DNA from: an uncultured Adlercreutzia sp.
GTDB lineage: Bacteria; Actinomycetota; Coriobacteriia; Coriobacteriales; Eggerthellaceae
Assembly (NCBI GenBank): GCA_910585575.1
Contig: CAJUFS010000010.1
Location: 1 to 55,446, forward strand
Reading direction: 5' to 3'
Length of the DNA: 55,446 nt
Shown: positions 1 through 8,803 of the stretch, in pieces
How positions within the stretch are numbered: position 1 is the first letter of the stretch
How the letters are laid out: every line of letters begins with the position of its first letter
Notes under the pieces: generated by a model
Told to the model about the DNA's origin: nothing
The model's input: the letters and a program-made list of their open reading frames with translations, nothing else
Database searches by the model: none
Position numbers and translations under genes: made by a program

Positions 1-56
1 ATGGACTTTCCCTTGACCCGAATCTCGTTTCCGCGGTTTTCCGGTCGTGCCGTCAT
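1..56 (-). CDS. 5' end of an unknown gene (partial)
   Basis: An ATG at 56 reads leftwards and stays open to the window edge (18 complete codons, beginning MTARPENRGNEIRVKGKS). It is preceded by a GGTGAG Shine-Dalgarno-like sequence about four bases upstream and by a TATAAC -10-like hexamer at 101-106. No family can be assigned from so few residues. The call rests only on start codon, ribosome site and promoter geometry; it could be a chance open frame. Confidence 0.4.
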   Translation of the reverse strand, partial: MTARPENRGNEIRVKGKS

Positions 57-100
57 CAGTCTCACCGTCCTTTCGGTTCACGCGCTTGCTCTTTCCCTCT

Positions 101-106
101 GTTATA
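101..106 (-). promoter_or_regulatory. -10-like element for the left-edge gene
   Basis: GTTATA on the plus strand reads TATAAC on the minus strand, about 45 bases upstream of the ATG at 56. No convincing -35 lies at 16-18 bp. The rest of 57-248 shows no gene and no clear terminator for the kinase operon that ends at 249. Confidence 0.3.
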
Positions 107-248
107 GCACTGGGAAAAAATGACGCACTGTCGATTTACGTGAGGACGGGCAAACCGCCGACTTGCGGAAAGTAAGCGACCGCTAACCCCGAGGGAACGG
201 CCAGTCAGCACACACCGAAGAAGGCGCTACAGAGCCGATTGAATGCTT

Positions 249-1139
249 TCAGGAGCGCAGGGTCACGCCGAAGCACTCCCCTTCCGCGGATGCTTCGAGC
301 TGCATGTCCATAGCACGGGCGAGGTTGGCGGCGATGGCGAGACCCAGGCCGCTGCCGCCCGCCTGGCGGGCGCCATCGCCACAATAGAAGCGGTCGAACA
401 CGCGGGAGACATCGAGGGTATCCAGATGGTTCGCAGGATTGGAAACCGTAAGCCGGAAGTCCGACGCCGCCCCAGGCACCCGCAGCTCGACGCGGGGAGC
501 GCCGCGGCCGTGGCGCAGGCAGTTGTCGAGCAGGTTGCCGACAACGCGCCCCAGGGCCTCGCCGTTGGCCTGCACTATGACGGGATCCTCGGGCAGCGAT
601 ACCACCGGCTCCCAGGCGCGCTCGGCAAAGGCCGGGTAGCGGGCGCTCAGCGCCTCGGCCACTATCGCGCCTAGGTCAACACTTTCGCGCACCAGCGTTT
701 GCTCGCCCTCATCGATTTTGGCGAATTCGAAGAGCTGATCCACGAGCCCGCGCATGACACCCAGCCGCTCGGCCGCGGCTGCCACACACTCGTCGCGCTC
801 GGTATCGCTGTCGGCCAACGCGTACAGCTGCAAGTAACCCTGAGCCCCCGTCAGCGGTGTGCGCACATCGTGGGAGAACGACGCCAGGTTCCGCTGCAGC
901 TCCCGACGCTCGGCTTCGGCGCTGCGCCGCGTCTCGTCGCACTCCTCGATCAGCGCGTTCACCTGCGACGCCAGCGCCCGGGCCGCCGGCGTCGGAAACG
1001 CCAGGCGCACTTTCCCCGCCCGACCGCGGGCCCTTGCCGCCAGTATAAGCTCCATGACCCGTAGCTGCCGCTCGTTCAGCCACCCCACCGCCACCAGCGC
1101 TACGACAAGGAGCAGGCACAACGCAACCAGCCAGATCAT
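249..1139 (-). CDS. Two-component sensor histidine kinase
   Basis: A 296-residue membrane-attached histidine kinase. One N-terminal hydrophobic segment (residues 2-20) is followed directly by a HisKA dimerisation region with the phospho-acceptor in SFSHDVRTPLTG (H90), then a HATPase domain with N-box NLLDNCLRHG and G-box SGLGLAIA. There is almost no extracytoplasmic sensor, as in small intramembrane-sensing kinases that monitor a partner transporter. The ATG at 1139 was chosen because it starts the hydrophobic segment two bases after the permease stop. An open frame reaches further upstream but runs over the permease gene. It is the last gene of the regulator-ATPase-permease-kinase operon. 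Confidence 0.9.
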   Translation of the reverse strand: MIWLVALCLLLVVALVAVGWLNERQLRVMELILAARARGRAGKVRLAFPTPAARALASQVNALIEECDETRRSAEAERRELQRNLASFSHDVRTPLTGAQGYLQLYALADSDTERDECVAAAAERLGVMRGLVDQLFEFAKIDEGEQTLVRESVDLGAIVAEALSARYPAFAERAWEPVVSLPEDPVIVQANGEALGRVVGNLLDNCLRHGRGAPRVELRVPGAASDFRLTVSNPANHLDTLDVSRVFDRFYCGDGARQAGGSGLGLAIAANLARAMDMQLEASAEGECFGVTLRS

Positions 1140-1141
1140 CG

Positions 1142-1933
1142 CTAAACCCTCTTCCGCCGAATTGCCAGCCAACACAGCGCCACTGCTGCAACCACTCCCA
1201 CCACGGGACTCAGCATATCGAGCGCTAAAGGCGGCATGCCGCTCGCTCCCACGCGCTCCAAAACCTGAAGAGGCAGCCACGAGATGATTCCTGCCATCGT
1301 TCCCTCTGCGCCCAGCCAAAAGGCAACGACATTCAGCGCATGCTCGAAAGCGAGGCTGCACAGCAAAACCACGAAAAGCACTGCCACGATTTTCCGATCT
1401 GTCACCAAGAGCACCGCCAGCGTGGCCATCGAGCAGAATACCGCTGCCAGCACCACCATCAATGCCCAGCGCACAAATCTCCCCTCGCCAAACCCCACGC
1501 TCATCGGGGCAAAAGGAAGGAGCGCAGCCCACGTAGCGGCGAACGCTACAAGAACCAGGGACAACGCTACCACGGTCGAGAGCACCACCATGGCCAGCAC
1601 ATAGTCTCGGCGAGCACTTTTCCCAACCATCAAAAGTCGCATACCGCCCTCGTGACTGTCATCAGCGTAAAGCACCGCCACGGTCCAGGAGGCGAAAAGG
1701 CACAGGTAGAGCGGCGCATGATAGGCGCTCATCACCAGTTCCGCATTGACCGCAACCTGCCGATCACCAAAAGATGGCAAGAGGGGCATCCCGGTAATCT
1801 GCGACCCCATCAATGCGTTTTCGGCTACCGAACGGCCAACTACATAGACAACGAACGCAGTCAGGCCGAAGAATCCCCAGAATGTCACGCTGCGCACAAG
1901 CCGATACAACTGGGCACGCAGAATGTTAAGCAT
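1142..1933 (-). CDS. ABC-2 type permease subunit
   Basis: A 263-residue, very hydrophobic protein with about six predicted membrane segments. The N-terminal Leu/Arg-rich stretch (MLNILRAQLYRLVRS) is typical of ABC-2 permeases of the BcrB/lantibiotic-immunity kind. The ATG at 1933 has a near-perfect Shine-Dalgarno, GGAGGTGATCTCC, just upstream, and the start overlaps the end of the ATPase gene by eight bases, which suggests translational coupling. With the neighbouring ATPase it probably exports a peptide or antibiotic, or protects against one. The substrate cannot be read from the sequence. Confidence 0.82.
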   Translation of the reverse strand: MLNILRAQLYRLVRSVTFWGFFGLTAFVVYVVGRSVAENALMGSQITGMPLLPSFGDRQVAVNAELVMSAYHAPLYLCLFASWTVAVLYADDSHEGGMRLLMVGKSARRDYVLAMVVLSTVVALSLVLVAFAATWAALLPFAPMSVGFGEGRFVRWALMVVLAAVFCSMATLAVLLVTDRKIVAVLFVVLLCSLAFEHALNVVAFWLGAEGTMAGIISWLPLQVLERVGASGMPPLALDMLSPVVGVVAAVALCWLAIRRKRV

Positions 1934-2978
1934 GGAGATCACCTCCTTCCTCAGCGGCCGACTTCGCCGAAGGATCATCCGCACTCCGCATCGGAGTAGC
2001 AAGATCGCCGGACGCACCCTTTCCGCGTACCGGAGCGGTGCCGCCCATGAGAGTTACGAAGTACTCCTCGATGTCGCGACTACGGATGTACAGGCCACTT
2101 ACAGGCACGTCCGCCGCCAGGAGAACGCGACCGACCTCTTCAGCCGTAGGCACCCCTGTGTCGACGACGGAGCCCGGTGTTTCTACCTCTCCGACGGCCC
2201 CGATGCGGATGGCGTCATCGGGCATGACCGCGAAGGCCGCCTCGGGCCAGCGTTGCTGAAGCACGGCCAAGGCCCGAGGCGCATCGGGAGTTTCCACGCA
2301 CAGATAGTCCGCGCACTCGGCAGCCACCTGGTCGGCGGTCATCTCGCACACGAGCTTTCCCTCGCGGATGACGCCGTAGCGGGTAGCCATACGATCCAGC
2401 TGATCCAGCACGTGCGAGCTGATAAGCACCGCCACCTGTCGCGTTTCAGCCAGATTCACCAGCAGCTCGCGCACGAGGCGCACCCCTTCGGGGTCAAGAC
2501 CGTTGAAGGGCTCGTCGAGCAGCAGCACTTCCGGCTCGCCTATCAGGGTCAAGGCCAAACCCAGTCGCTGCTTCATGCCCAGGGAGAAATGGCCCGCTCG
2601 ATCGCGCTCCGCAGGGTCGAGCCCTACCGCTCGCAACACCCCGACTGCCGCGTCCTTCGCATCTGGGAGCCCCTGGGCCAGCGCCCGCACCATCACGTTC
2701 TGGAAAGCGGAAAGAGAGGGATTCACCGCCGGCTGCTCAATGAGGCAGCCAAGGTGGGCGCTCGTCTGGCAGGGGCCCAGCGCCTCGCCGTAAATCTCCA
2801 CCGCACCCGACGAGGGAGCCAAATATCCCGCCAGCATCTTCAGCAGCGTCGACTTGCCCGCTCCGTTGCGACCAACCAAGCCGTAGATATCACCCGGAGC
2901 CAAGGTCAGCGAGACCCCATCGACAACACGCTTACCCCAAAAGGAGCGCGAGAGGTTTTCGCACGTCAAAGCTGCCAC
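1926..2978 (-). CDS. ABC transporter ATP-binding protein
   Basis: A 350-residue cytoplasmic ATPase energising the adjacent permease. Visible are Walker A GRNGAGKST (about residues 37-45), the signature region HFSLGMKQRL, Walker B VLLLDEPFNGLDPEG and the switch histidine in ISSH. The first 210 residues resemble BcrA/lantibiotic-immunity ATPases. The last 140 residues are a C-terminal extension ending in a hydrophilic tail. The start is GTG at 2978, behind GGAAGGAGATCCC. It overlaps the permease start by eight bases. Together with the regulator and kinase it forms the classic layout of a peptide-antibiotic sensing and detoxification module; that role is inferred from the layout. Confidence 0.88.
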   Translation of the reverse strand: MAALTCENLSRSFWGKRVVDGVSLTLAPGDIYGLVGRNGAGKSTLLKMLAGYLAPSSGAVEIYGEALGPCQTSAHLGCLIEQPAVNPSLSAFQNVMVRALAQGLPDAKDAAVGVLRAVGLDPAERDRAGHFSLGMKQRLGLALTLIGEPEVLLLDEPFNGLDPEGVRLVRELLVNLAETRQVAVLISSHVLDQLDRMATRYGVIREGKLVCEMTADQVAAECADYLCVETPDAPRALAVLQQRWPEAAFAVMPDDAIRIGAVGEVETPGSVVDTGVPTAEEVGRVLLAADVPVSGLYIRSRDIEEYFVTLMGGTAPVRGKGASGDLATPMRSADDPSAKSAAEEGGDLHA

Positions 2979-3088
2979 GGGATCTCCTTCCGTCTGGTAT
3001 CAACCGATGGTTCCAGCATAACGGGAGGCCATGCAGAAAGATCCGAGGAAGTGCCAAGATTTTTCCAAGATTGCCTTCGGGCGACCGC

Positions 3089-3124
3089 CTGGAATGAGAC
3101 AGCCAACCGTCTGACTCATTCCAG
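3089..3124 (-). terminator. Palindrome directly after the response regulator stop
   Basis: A perfect 10-bp inverted repeat, CTGGAATGAG / CTCATTCCAG, encloses a core that itself can pair AGAC with GTCT. The right arm abuts the stop codon of the response regulator. No T-run follows, so it may be an attenuator or processing hairpin rather than a full terminator. The core GACAGCCAACCGTCTGAC recurs exactly at 37085-37107 and belongs to a dispersed repeat family. Confidence 0.5.
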
Positions 3125-3832
3125 CTAGCCCAAATCACGCAGCTTGAAGCCTACGCCCCACACGGTTTCAATGAGGTCCGGGGCCTGCGCCTCGCGCAGC
3201 TTCGCGCGAATGTTGCCGATATGGGTGGCCACGGCCTTGTCCTCCAGGGCCCCTTCGCTCCCGGCTGCCGCGGCCGAAAGGCTGCGCTTGGTATGCACGC
3301 GCGCCGGCGCGGCCATCAGCGCTTCCACCATCGCGAATTCCGTCGGCGTCAGATGCACCGGCACACCACTGGCCACAAATGTCCGGGCTCTCGAATCGAG
3401 CACCCACGACCCGTAGCGCAGAGTGTCATCCCCTGACGACGTCACGCCATCAAAACCGGCACGCCTCCCCGCCCGTCGCAGCACCGCTTCCACGCGAGCG
3501 CCCAGCTCTTCCAAGTCGAACGGCTTTACCAAATAGTCGTCGGCGCCCAGCTGCAGCAGATCAACCCGGTCGGCCACTGTAGCGCGAGCGGAAAGCACGA
3601 TCACGGGCAGCCCGACGGTGGTAGCCCGAGCCACCACGTCCTCGCCATCGGCCCCTGGCAACATAAGATCGCTGATCAGCAAGTCGAAGCTTCCGCCCTC
3701 CAAGCGCAGCAGCCCCTCGGTACCGGAGAACGCCGCCGTGCAAACGGCGCCCCGTTTGCCCAAGTAGGAGCACACCACCTTGTTGATGGCCTCGTCATCT
3801 TCCACCACCAGTATGCGCAGATTCTCTAACAC
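3125..3832 (-). CDS. OmpR-family response regulator
   Basis: A 235-residue DNA-binding regulator. The receiver domain has the acidic pair in VVEDDE, the phosphorylation site in LLISDLMLPGADG, and the conserved lysine in LVKPFDLEEL. The C-terminal half is a winged-helix trans-regulatory domain (LTPTEFAMVEAL ... VWGVGFKL). It starts with GTG at 3832, only three bases after the stop of the M24 peptidase gene, so it could be transcribed from the aro operon as well as from its own promoter. Its likely partner is the kinase encoded at the end of the same operon, and its likely target is the ABC transporter between them. Confidence 0.92.
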   Translation of the reverse strand: MLENLRILVVEDDEAINKVVCSYLGKRGAVCTAAFSGTEGLLRLEGGSFDLLISDLMLPGADGEDVVARATTVGLPVIVLSARATVADRVDLLQLGADDYLVKPFDLEELGARVEAVLRRAGRRAGFDGVTSSGDDTLRYGSWVLDSRARTFVASGVPVHLTPTEFAMVEALMAAPARVHTKRSLSAAAAGSEGALEDKAVATHIGNIRAKLREAQAPDLIETVWGVGFKLRDLG

Positions 3833-3835
3833 AGG

Positions 3836-4984
3836 CTAGATAACTACCATCTCGTGGGTGCTTTGCGTGAATACGTCGAAGCCGTCGTCGGTGATGACGC
3901 CGAAGTCTTCCAAGCGCATGCCGAACTTGCCCGGCAGGTAGATGCCCGGCTCTACGGTGACCACGTTGCCTGCTACCAGCGGCTGCTCGTTGCGCGGCGC
4001 CAGCACGGGCTCCTCGTGGATATCGAGACCGACGCCATGACCCAGGCCGTGGCCCATGCGTCCCGCGAAACCGCCCTCAGTCAGCACCGATTCCGCCAGT
4101 TCGTGCGCTTCCTTGCCCGTCACGCCGGGCGCCAGCATGGCCTCCACCGCCTCGTTGGCCGCCCGCAACGTGTCCCAAGCGGCGCGCATTTCGCCTTCGG
4201 GCTCGCCCAGGAACACCGTACGCGTCATGTCCGAGCAGTACCCGTAGGACTTTGCTCCGAAATCAAGGACGACGCACTGCCCCGCCTCGAGCATGGTGGC
4301 GCCGGGGATGGCATGGGGGCTCGCCCCGTTGGCGCCCGTGGCCACAATGGAAGGGAACGCCAGGCCCTGGGCCCCGTGGCGCAGCATGAACTCTTCCAGC
4401 TCCAGTTGCACCTGTCGCTCGGTCATACCCGGCTTCATATATTGGATGATATGGGAAAACGCCGCATCGGTAATAGACTGGGCCCCGCGCATGCGAGCCA
4501 CCTCGTAGGGATCCTTCACCGCGCGCAACTTGAGCACCAATCCGTCAGTTTCGCCAATAGGGAAATCGGCGGGGAAGGCCTTCTGGAGCGCGCGGTACTC
4601 GGCCAAGGTCATGGTGTCCTCTACCTGCAGCTCCGCCTCAGGCATGCCGTGCAGCCACGAGCCGTTCCACTGGCGCGCCACAAAAGCCGCGTGGCTCTCG
4701 CGGGCCGTATCGATGCGAATGGGCGAACGACGGGCCGCCTCTTCACAGGCGGTAGCGTACCGCGAATCGGTGTGAAGCACCGCGCGGTCGCCGCTGATGT
4801 ACAGCGCATGGGCCGCCTCGTCGTCGAAAACGTCATCAAAGGCCGTAATCCAGTGGATGTTGGACGTGTCACGCACCACCATGGGACTCGGCCGCCCGTC
4901 GCGCAGCTGAGCCAAAGCGCGCAGCAGCTGCCCCACATGCCATTCGCAGGCCACCGGATTGTAAAGCTCGTTGTACACCGTCAT
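3836..4984 (-). CDS. M24 family Xaa-Pro aminopeptidase
   Basis: A 382-residue cytoplasmic metallopeptidase that should release N-terminal residues next to proline. The creatinase-like N-terminal half precedes the pita-bread catalytic half. Metal-binding residues are visible in VVLDFGAKSYGYCSDMTRT (two Asp), GHGLGHGVGLDIHE (His), VVTVEPGIYLPG (Glu) and GMRLEDFGVIT (Glu). The ATG at 4984 follows a GGAG sequence. An upstream in-frame extension would run into aroQ and was rejected. In Actinobacteria this gene usually sits between aroQ and efp; here efp is absent and a response regulator follows. Confidence 0.92.
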   Translation of the reverse strand: MTVYNELYNPVACEWHVGQLLRALAQLRDGRPSPMVVRDTSNIHWITAFDDVFDDEAAHALYISGDRAVLHTDSRYATACEEAARRSPIRIDTARESHAAFVARQWNGSWLHGMPEAELQVEDTMTLAEYRALQKAFPADFPIGETDGLVLKLRAVKDPYEVARMRGAQSITDAAFSHIIQYMKPGMTERQVQLELEEFMLRHGAQGLAFPSIVATGANGASPHAIPGATMLEAGQCVVLDFGAKSYGYCSDMTRTVFLGEPEGEMRAAWDTLRAANEAVEAMLAPGVTGKEAHELAESVLTEGGFAGRMGHGLGHGVGLDIHEEPVLAPRNEQPLVAGNVVTVEPGIYLPGKFGMRLEDFGVITDDGFDVFTQSTHEMVVI

Positions 4985-5075
4985 AGCATCGACTCCGATT
5001 CTCGTTTCGCAAACCGCGCAGGCCCCCAAGAGCGGCAGCTTCAACCACCCTCGAGCAGCGCCCGCGGCCTCTCCC

Positions 5076-5504
5076 CTACTCCTCCAGCAGCATATCGAGG
5101 GCACGCAGATAGCCCTCCTTGCCCAGGCCCTTCACCTGGCCCACGCAGGCCGGCGCAATCACCGAATGACGGCGGAACTCCTCGCGCTTCGAGATATCCG
5201 AAATATGGATCTCCACCACCGGCACGTCAATGCACTCGACTGCGTCATGAAGCGCATAGGAGTAGTGCGTATGCGCTCCCGGGTTGTACACAATGCCATC
5301 GTACACCCCATGGGCCTCATGCAGCTTGTCAACCAAGGCCCCTTCATGATTCGACTGAAAGCAATCGACCTCGCACCCACGCTCGGCCCCATAGGCCCGA
5401 ACCATTTCCTCAATGGCAGCCAGCGTATCCGACCCATAAATAGCCGGATCGCGCACACCAAGCATATTAAGGTTAGGCCCATTCATCAGCAGTATTTTCT
5501 TCAA
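5076..5504 (-). CDS. aroQ: 3-dehydroquinate dehydratase, type II
   Basis: A 142-residue protein of normal length for the family. It dehydrates 3-dehydroquinate to 3-dehydroshikimate in the shikimate pathway. The N-terminal MNGPNLNMLG is the type II signature. The tyrosine in DPAIYG, the NPGAHTHYSYAL segment and EIHISD carry the active-site residues. The start is a TTG at 5504, since no ATG or GTG gives the MNGPNLN start region; AAAGGG lies about ten bases upstream. It is separated from aroB by 227 bp, so it may have its own promoter. Confidence 0.95.
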   Translation of the reverse strand: MKKILLMNGPNLNMLGVRDPAIYGSDTLAAIEEMVRAYGAERGCEVDCFQSNHEGALVDKLHEAHGVYDGIVYNPGAHTHYSYALHDAVECIDVPVVEIHISDISKREEFRRHSVIAPACVGQVKGLGKEGYLRALDMLLEE

Positions 5505-5731
5505 ACCGATTCACCCTTTCATAGATCGGTCGGGAAGGGGTGCTCGCAGACCTCCTGAGCGCCCCCTGGAGAACGCGGCCGTTAAGAAACAGATTCCACT
5601 TCGCCAGCACCAGTTCTGGGATAGTACCGACTTATGGGCATCATCTCCTCTGTTTCTTTTGCCGCGTTCGGAAGGGGATCAGCGCGAAGCGGGCTGCGAG
5701 CGCCCCTTCCCGCCGATCGTCCGAGGAGTCC
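5505..5731. other. Intergenic region between aroB and aroQ
   Basis: No gene seen. The segment near 5680-5728 contains GGAAGGGG and CCCCTTCC arms that could form a hairpin downstream of aroB on the minus strand, but no T-run follows. A TACTAT hexamer (plus-strand ATAGTA near 5623) could be a -10 for aroQ, without a clear -35. Confidence 0.3.
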
Positions 5732-6847
5732 CTAGCGGACCTTCGAAGCCTCCCAAGCACGCAAGTGCTCCAAGATGACCGCGTCCTCCACGGCCACCAA
5801 CTCCCACGACCCAATATCCCGCGGTAGCACGAAGCGCACCTCGCCACTGCGCGTCTTCTTGTCGCGTTTCATGGCCGCCAGAATGTCCTCGGCCGGCGCT
5901 GACCACGGCAGCGACGGCAGGCCCAGACGGTCCAGCAGCTCGCCCTGGGTTTGCACCAGCTCGGGCGACGTGCCCACCACGTCCACGCCCAGCTGGGCCG
6001 CAAAACGCATGCCCTCGGCCACGGCGGCTCCATGAGAGTACACCCCGTAGCCAGCCAAGGTCTCGATGGCATGACCCAAGGTGTGGCCGTAGTTCAGGCA
6101 CTCGCGCACGCCGCGGCTCTCCGTCTTATCGGCCGCCACTACGCCCGCCTTGAACACCACCGAGCGTGCGATGGCCTCGCTTACCCCGGCGTCATCGCGG
6201 GCCGCCAGGGCGTCGGCCTGCTCCAGCAGCCAGAAAAAGAACTCGTCGGAATCGATTACCGAGGACTTGGCAATTTCCGCGCAGCCGCAGGCCCACTCAC
6301 GCTCGTCCAGCGTGGCCAGAGTGTCGGTAGAAGCCGCCACATAGGCGGGCTGCTTGAACGTGCCCACCAGGTTCTTGCCCGCGTCCAGGTTCACGCCAGT
6401 CTTGCCGCCCACGGAGGAGTCCACCATGGCCAAAAGCGTGGTAGGCACCTGCACGAAGGTGATGCCGCGCATGTAGGTGGAGGCCACGAAACCGGACAGG
6501 TCGCCCACCACGCCGCCGCCCAGGGCCACTACCGCCGCATCGCGGGTCAGCCCCAGCTGCGCCATGGCATCCCAGATCTCGCCGGCCACGGCCACAGATT
6601 TCGCCTCTTCGCCCGCAGGCACCACAATGTCGCTTACCCGGAACCCCGCGGCCTTGAGCGACGTGCGCGCCGCCTCCAAGTAGAGCGGTGCCACGTTGGC
6701 GTCGGTGATGATAAGCAGATGCGGCGCGTGGGCCACGGCGGGCAGCTTCTTCGCCCACGAGCCGAGCCCCTCCAGAACGCCCGCGCCGATGCGCACGTCG
6801 TACGGCGTCTCGCCAGGAATATTCACCACTACTTTTGTTGCGGGCAC
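5732..6847 (-). CDS. aroB: 3-dehydroquinate synthase
   Basis: A 371-residue NAD- and metal-dependent enzyme that cyclises DAHP to 3-dehydroquinate. The nucleotide-binding segment VVALGGGVVGDLSGFVASTYMRG and the substrate/metal region VPTTLLAMVDSSVGGKTGVN are well kept; the zinc ligands are expected in AEIAK and NYGHTLGHAIE. The start is GTG at 6847, preceded by GGAGGG. The reading frame overlaps the end of aroK by 19 bases, which makes co-translation likely. It is the third gene of the compact aroC-aroK-aroB block. Confidence 0.96.
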   Translation of the reverse strand: MPATKVVVNIPGETPYDVRIGAGVLEGLGSWAKKLPAVAHAPHLLIITDANVAPLYLEAARTSLKAAGFRVSDIVVPAGEEAKSVAVAGEIWDAMAQLGLTRDAAVVALGGGVVGDLSGFVASTYMRGITFVQVPTTLLAMVDSSVGGKTGVNLDAGKNLVGTFKQPAYVAASTDTLATLDEREWACGCAEIAKSSVIDSDEFFFWLLEQADALAARDDAGVSEAIARSVVFKAGVVAADKTESRGVRECLNYGHTLGHAIETLAGYGVYSHGAAVAEGMRFAAQLGVDVVGTSPELVQTQGELLDRLGLPSLPWSAPAEDILAAMKRDKKTRSGEVRFVLPRDIGSWELVAVEDAVILEHLRAWEASKVR

Positions 6848-7437
6848 AGCACGCCCTCCTTTTCCAGAATGCGTTGCACTTCGCGGGCAATGGCGGGCAC
6901 CGACTTGCCGGCCGTGGACACCGTCACATCGGCCACCGCCTCATAGAGGGGGCGGCGCTCCTCGCAGCGGGCCCGGGCGCTGTCCAAATCCTGGAACAGC
7001 GGGCGCGTCGATTTATCGCGAATGCGGTCGGAGGCCTCGTCAGCCGTCACATCGAGGAAGACCACCAGGCCGCCCTCGGCAAAGATCTCGTGGTTCTCCG
7101 GCGTGACCACCACGCCGCCGCCGCAGGACACCAGAAGCGGGTCCTCCTTGGCCGCCAGCTCGCGCAGCACGTCCGTCTCAATGGCGCGAAAACCCGGCTC
7201 GCCATCGGTGGCGAAGATCTCGGTGATCTTGCGCCCTTCCCGACGCTCCAGATAGGTGTCCATGTCCACCGAGGCAATGCGGCAGGTGCGGGCCAAACGA
7301 CGGGCCACCGATGTTTTGCCCGCCCCCATGAAGCCCACGAAGAACACCGGGCGCGTCAGCACCATGGGCTCGTCCGCATGCGGAGCCGGGCGGCGGGGGC
7401 GTCTTCCGTTTCGCTGTGCGTCTTTTCCCTGAGCCAT
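6829..7437 (-). CDS. aroK: Shikimate kinase
   Basis: A 202-residue kinase that phosphorylates shikimate at the 3-position. After a 25-residue basic, disordered N-terminal extension comes the P-loop GFMGAGKTSVARRLA, then the shikimate-binding DMDTYLERREG, the SCGGGVV segment, and the lid region RDKSTRPLFQD. The extension makes it about 30 residues longer than usual; an internal ATG (MVLTRPVFF) could be an alternative start. It begins two bases after the aroC stop and overlaps aroB by 19 bases. Confidence 0.95.
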   Translation of the reverse strand: MAQGKDAQRNGRRPRRPAPHADEPMVLTRPVFFVGFMGAGKTSVARRLARTCRIASVDMDTYLERREGRKITEIFATDGEPGFRAIETDVLRELAAKEDPLLVSCGGGVVVTPENHEIFAEGGLVVFLDVTADEASDRIRDKSTRPLFQDLDSARARCEERRPLYEAVADVTVSTAGKSVPAIAREVQRILEKEGVLCPQQK

Positions 7438-7439
7438 AG

Positions 7440-8606
7440 CTATCGCCCCATGGTCTTCAAACGCTTCTGATACGCCTTGATGGCCGCTTTCACATCGGCC
7501 ATGCAGGTGGAGCCGAAGGCCTCCAGGTAGGCATTAGCCAAGGCGAAGGCCACCTCGCCCTCGGCCACCACGGCCGCCGCGGGCACCGCACAGGTGTCGC
7601 TGCGCTCCTTGGAGGCCTCCTCGACCTCCAGCGTGTCCAAGTTCACCGTGCCGAGCGGCTGCATCAGCGTGGGGATGGGCTTCATGGCCGCCGTCACCAC
7701 CAGGGGCATGCCGTTGGTCATGCCGCCCTCCAGGCCGCCGGCGTTGTTGGAGGTACGCACAAACTCGCCGTTTTCCAAGGCAATGGGGTCGTGCACCTGG
7801 GAGCCCACGCGACGGGCCGCCTCGAAACCCAGGCCGAACTCCACGCCCTTGATGGCGGGAATGGAGAACAGTGCCGCGCCGATGCGCGAGGTCAGGCGAT
7901 CGGGGCCCGTGGCGTAGGAGCCCAAGCCGGGCACGAGGCCCGTGGCCACCACGCGGAAGGTGCCGCCCAGGCTTTCGCCGTCGGCCTTGGCGCGATCCAC
8001 GGCGCGCTTCATGGCCTCGGTGGTGCGCTCGTCGGGGCAGCGCATCTCGGAAAGCTCGATATCCAGGGGCGCATGCTGCACCACCTGGGCCAGATCTTCA
8101 TCGGCCAGGCGCACATCGCCCACCGACGTCACATAGGAGAATACATCCACACCCAACTCGGCCAGAAACTCCCGTGCAATGCCGGCAGCGGCCACGCGGG
8201 CCGCGGTCTCCCGGGCGCTGGCGCGCTCGAGGATGTTGCGGCAGTCGTCGGTGTTCGTCTTCAGGACACCCACCAAGTCGGCATGACCGGGGCGGGGCGT
8301 CACCTCGCGCACCAAATCGGACGGGACGCAGCCGAAGGCGGCCATGCGATCGGTCCAGTTCTCCCAATCGCGGTTGCGCACGGTCAGCGCAATGGGGGTG
8401 CCCAGGGTGCGCCCGAAACGCACGCCACTGGTCACGCGCACCGTGTCCGTCTCAATGGCCTGGCGGCCGCCGCGGCCGTAACCGGACTGGCGACGCTTCA
8501 GATCGGTGTTGATCTGCTCCTCGGAAATGGGAAGGCCGGCCGGCACCCCGGTCACAATGGCCGTGAGCTCGGGGCCGTGGCTCTCCCCCGCAGTGATGTA
8601 TTCCAT
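7440..8606 (-). CDS. aroC: Chorismate synthase
   Basis: A 388-residue FMN-dependent lyase that makes chorismate from EPSP, the last step of the shared aromatic pathway. The N-terminal TAGESHGPELTAIVTGVPAG and the later RASARETAARVAAG-like stretch are family hallmarks, as is the C-terminal PIPTLMQPL. The ATG at 8606 was chosen because it gives the conserved N-terminus; the frame stays open upstream without family similarity. It heads aroC-aroK-aroB, and a TACAAT hexamer at 8641-8646 lies at a suitable distance for a promoter. Confidence 0.96.
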   Translation of the reverse strand: MEYITAGESHGPELTAIVTGVPAGLPISEEQINTDLKRRQSGYGRGGRQAIETDTVRVTSGVRFGRTLGTPIALTVRNRDWENWTDRMAAFGCVPSDLVREVTPRPGHADLVGVLKTNTDDCRNILERASARETAARVAAAGIAREFLAELGVDVFSYVTSVGDVRLADEDLAQVVQHAPLDIELSEMRCPDERTTEAMKRAVDRAKADGESLGGTFRVVATGLVPGLGSYATGPDRLTSRIGAALFSIPAIKGVEFGLGFEAARRVGSQVHDPIALENGEFVRTSNNAGGLEGGMTNGMPLVVTAAMKPIPTLMQPLGTVNLDTLEVEEASKERSDTCAVPAAAVVAEGEVAFALANAYLEAFGSTCMADVKAAIKAYQKRLKTMGR

Positions 8607-8640
8607 GCTGGTTGCTTTCTGTCGTGGATAGAACAGGCCT

Positions 8641-8646
8641 ATTGTA
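8641..8646 (-). promoter_or_regulatory. Candidate -10 for the aroC-aroK-aroB operon
   Basis: ATTGTA on the plus strand reads TACAAT on the minus strand and would start RNA about 28 bases before the aroC ATG. No good -35 is present. The rest of 8607-8803 holds nothing recognisable. Confidence 0.35.
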
Positions 8647-8803
8647 GCGCAGCCGCATTTCAATTCCGGGGCGTGTTCGCCCAAGGTGACATCGTGTCGC
8701 CCCCGATGGCGCCGTCAGGTTGGCTCGAAAGCTTGCTTCCACGCAACACGCCGCCTCGAAGCCTCACCCGAGGCCGCTCCGGTCCGCGACAGCAACCGCG
8801 ACT

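Noticed and set aside
5659-5731. Riboswitch or structured leader before aroQ
   Set aside because: Only one possible hairpin was found and no known riboswitch core was recognised.
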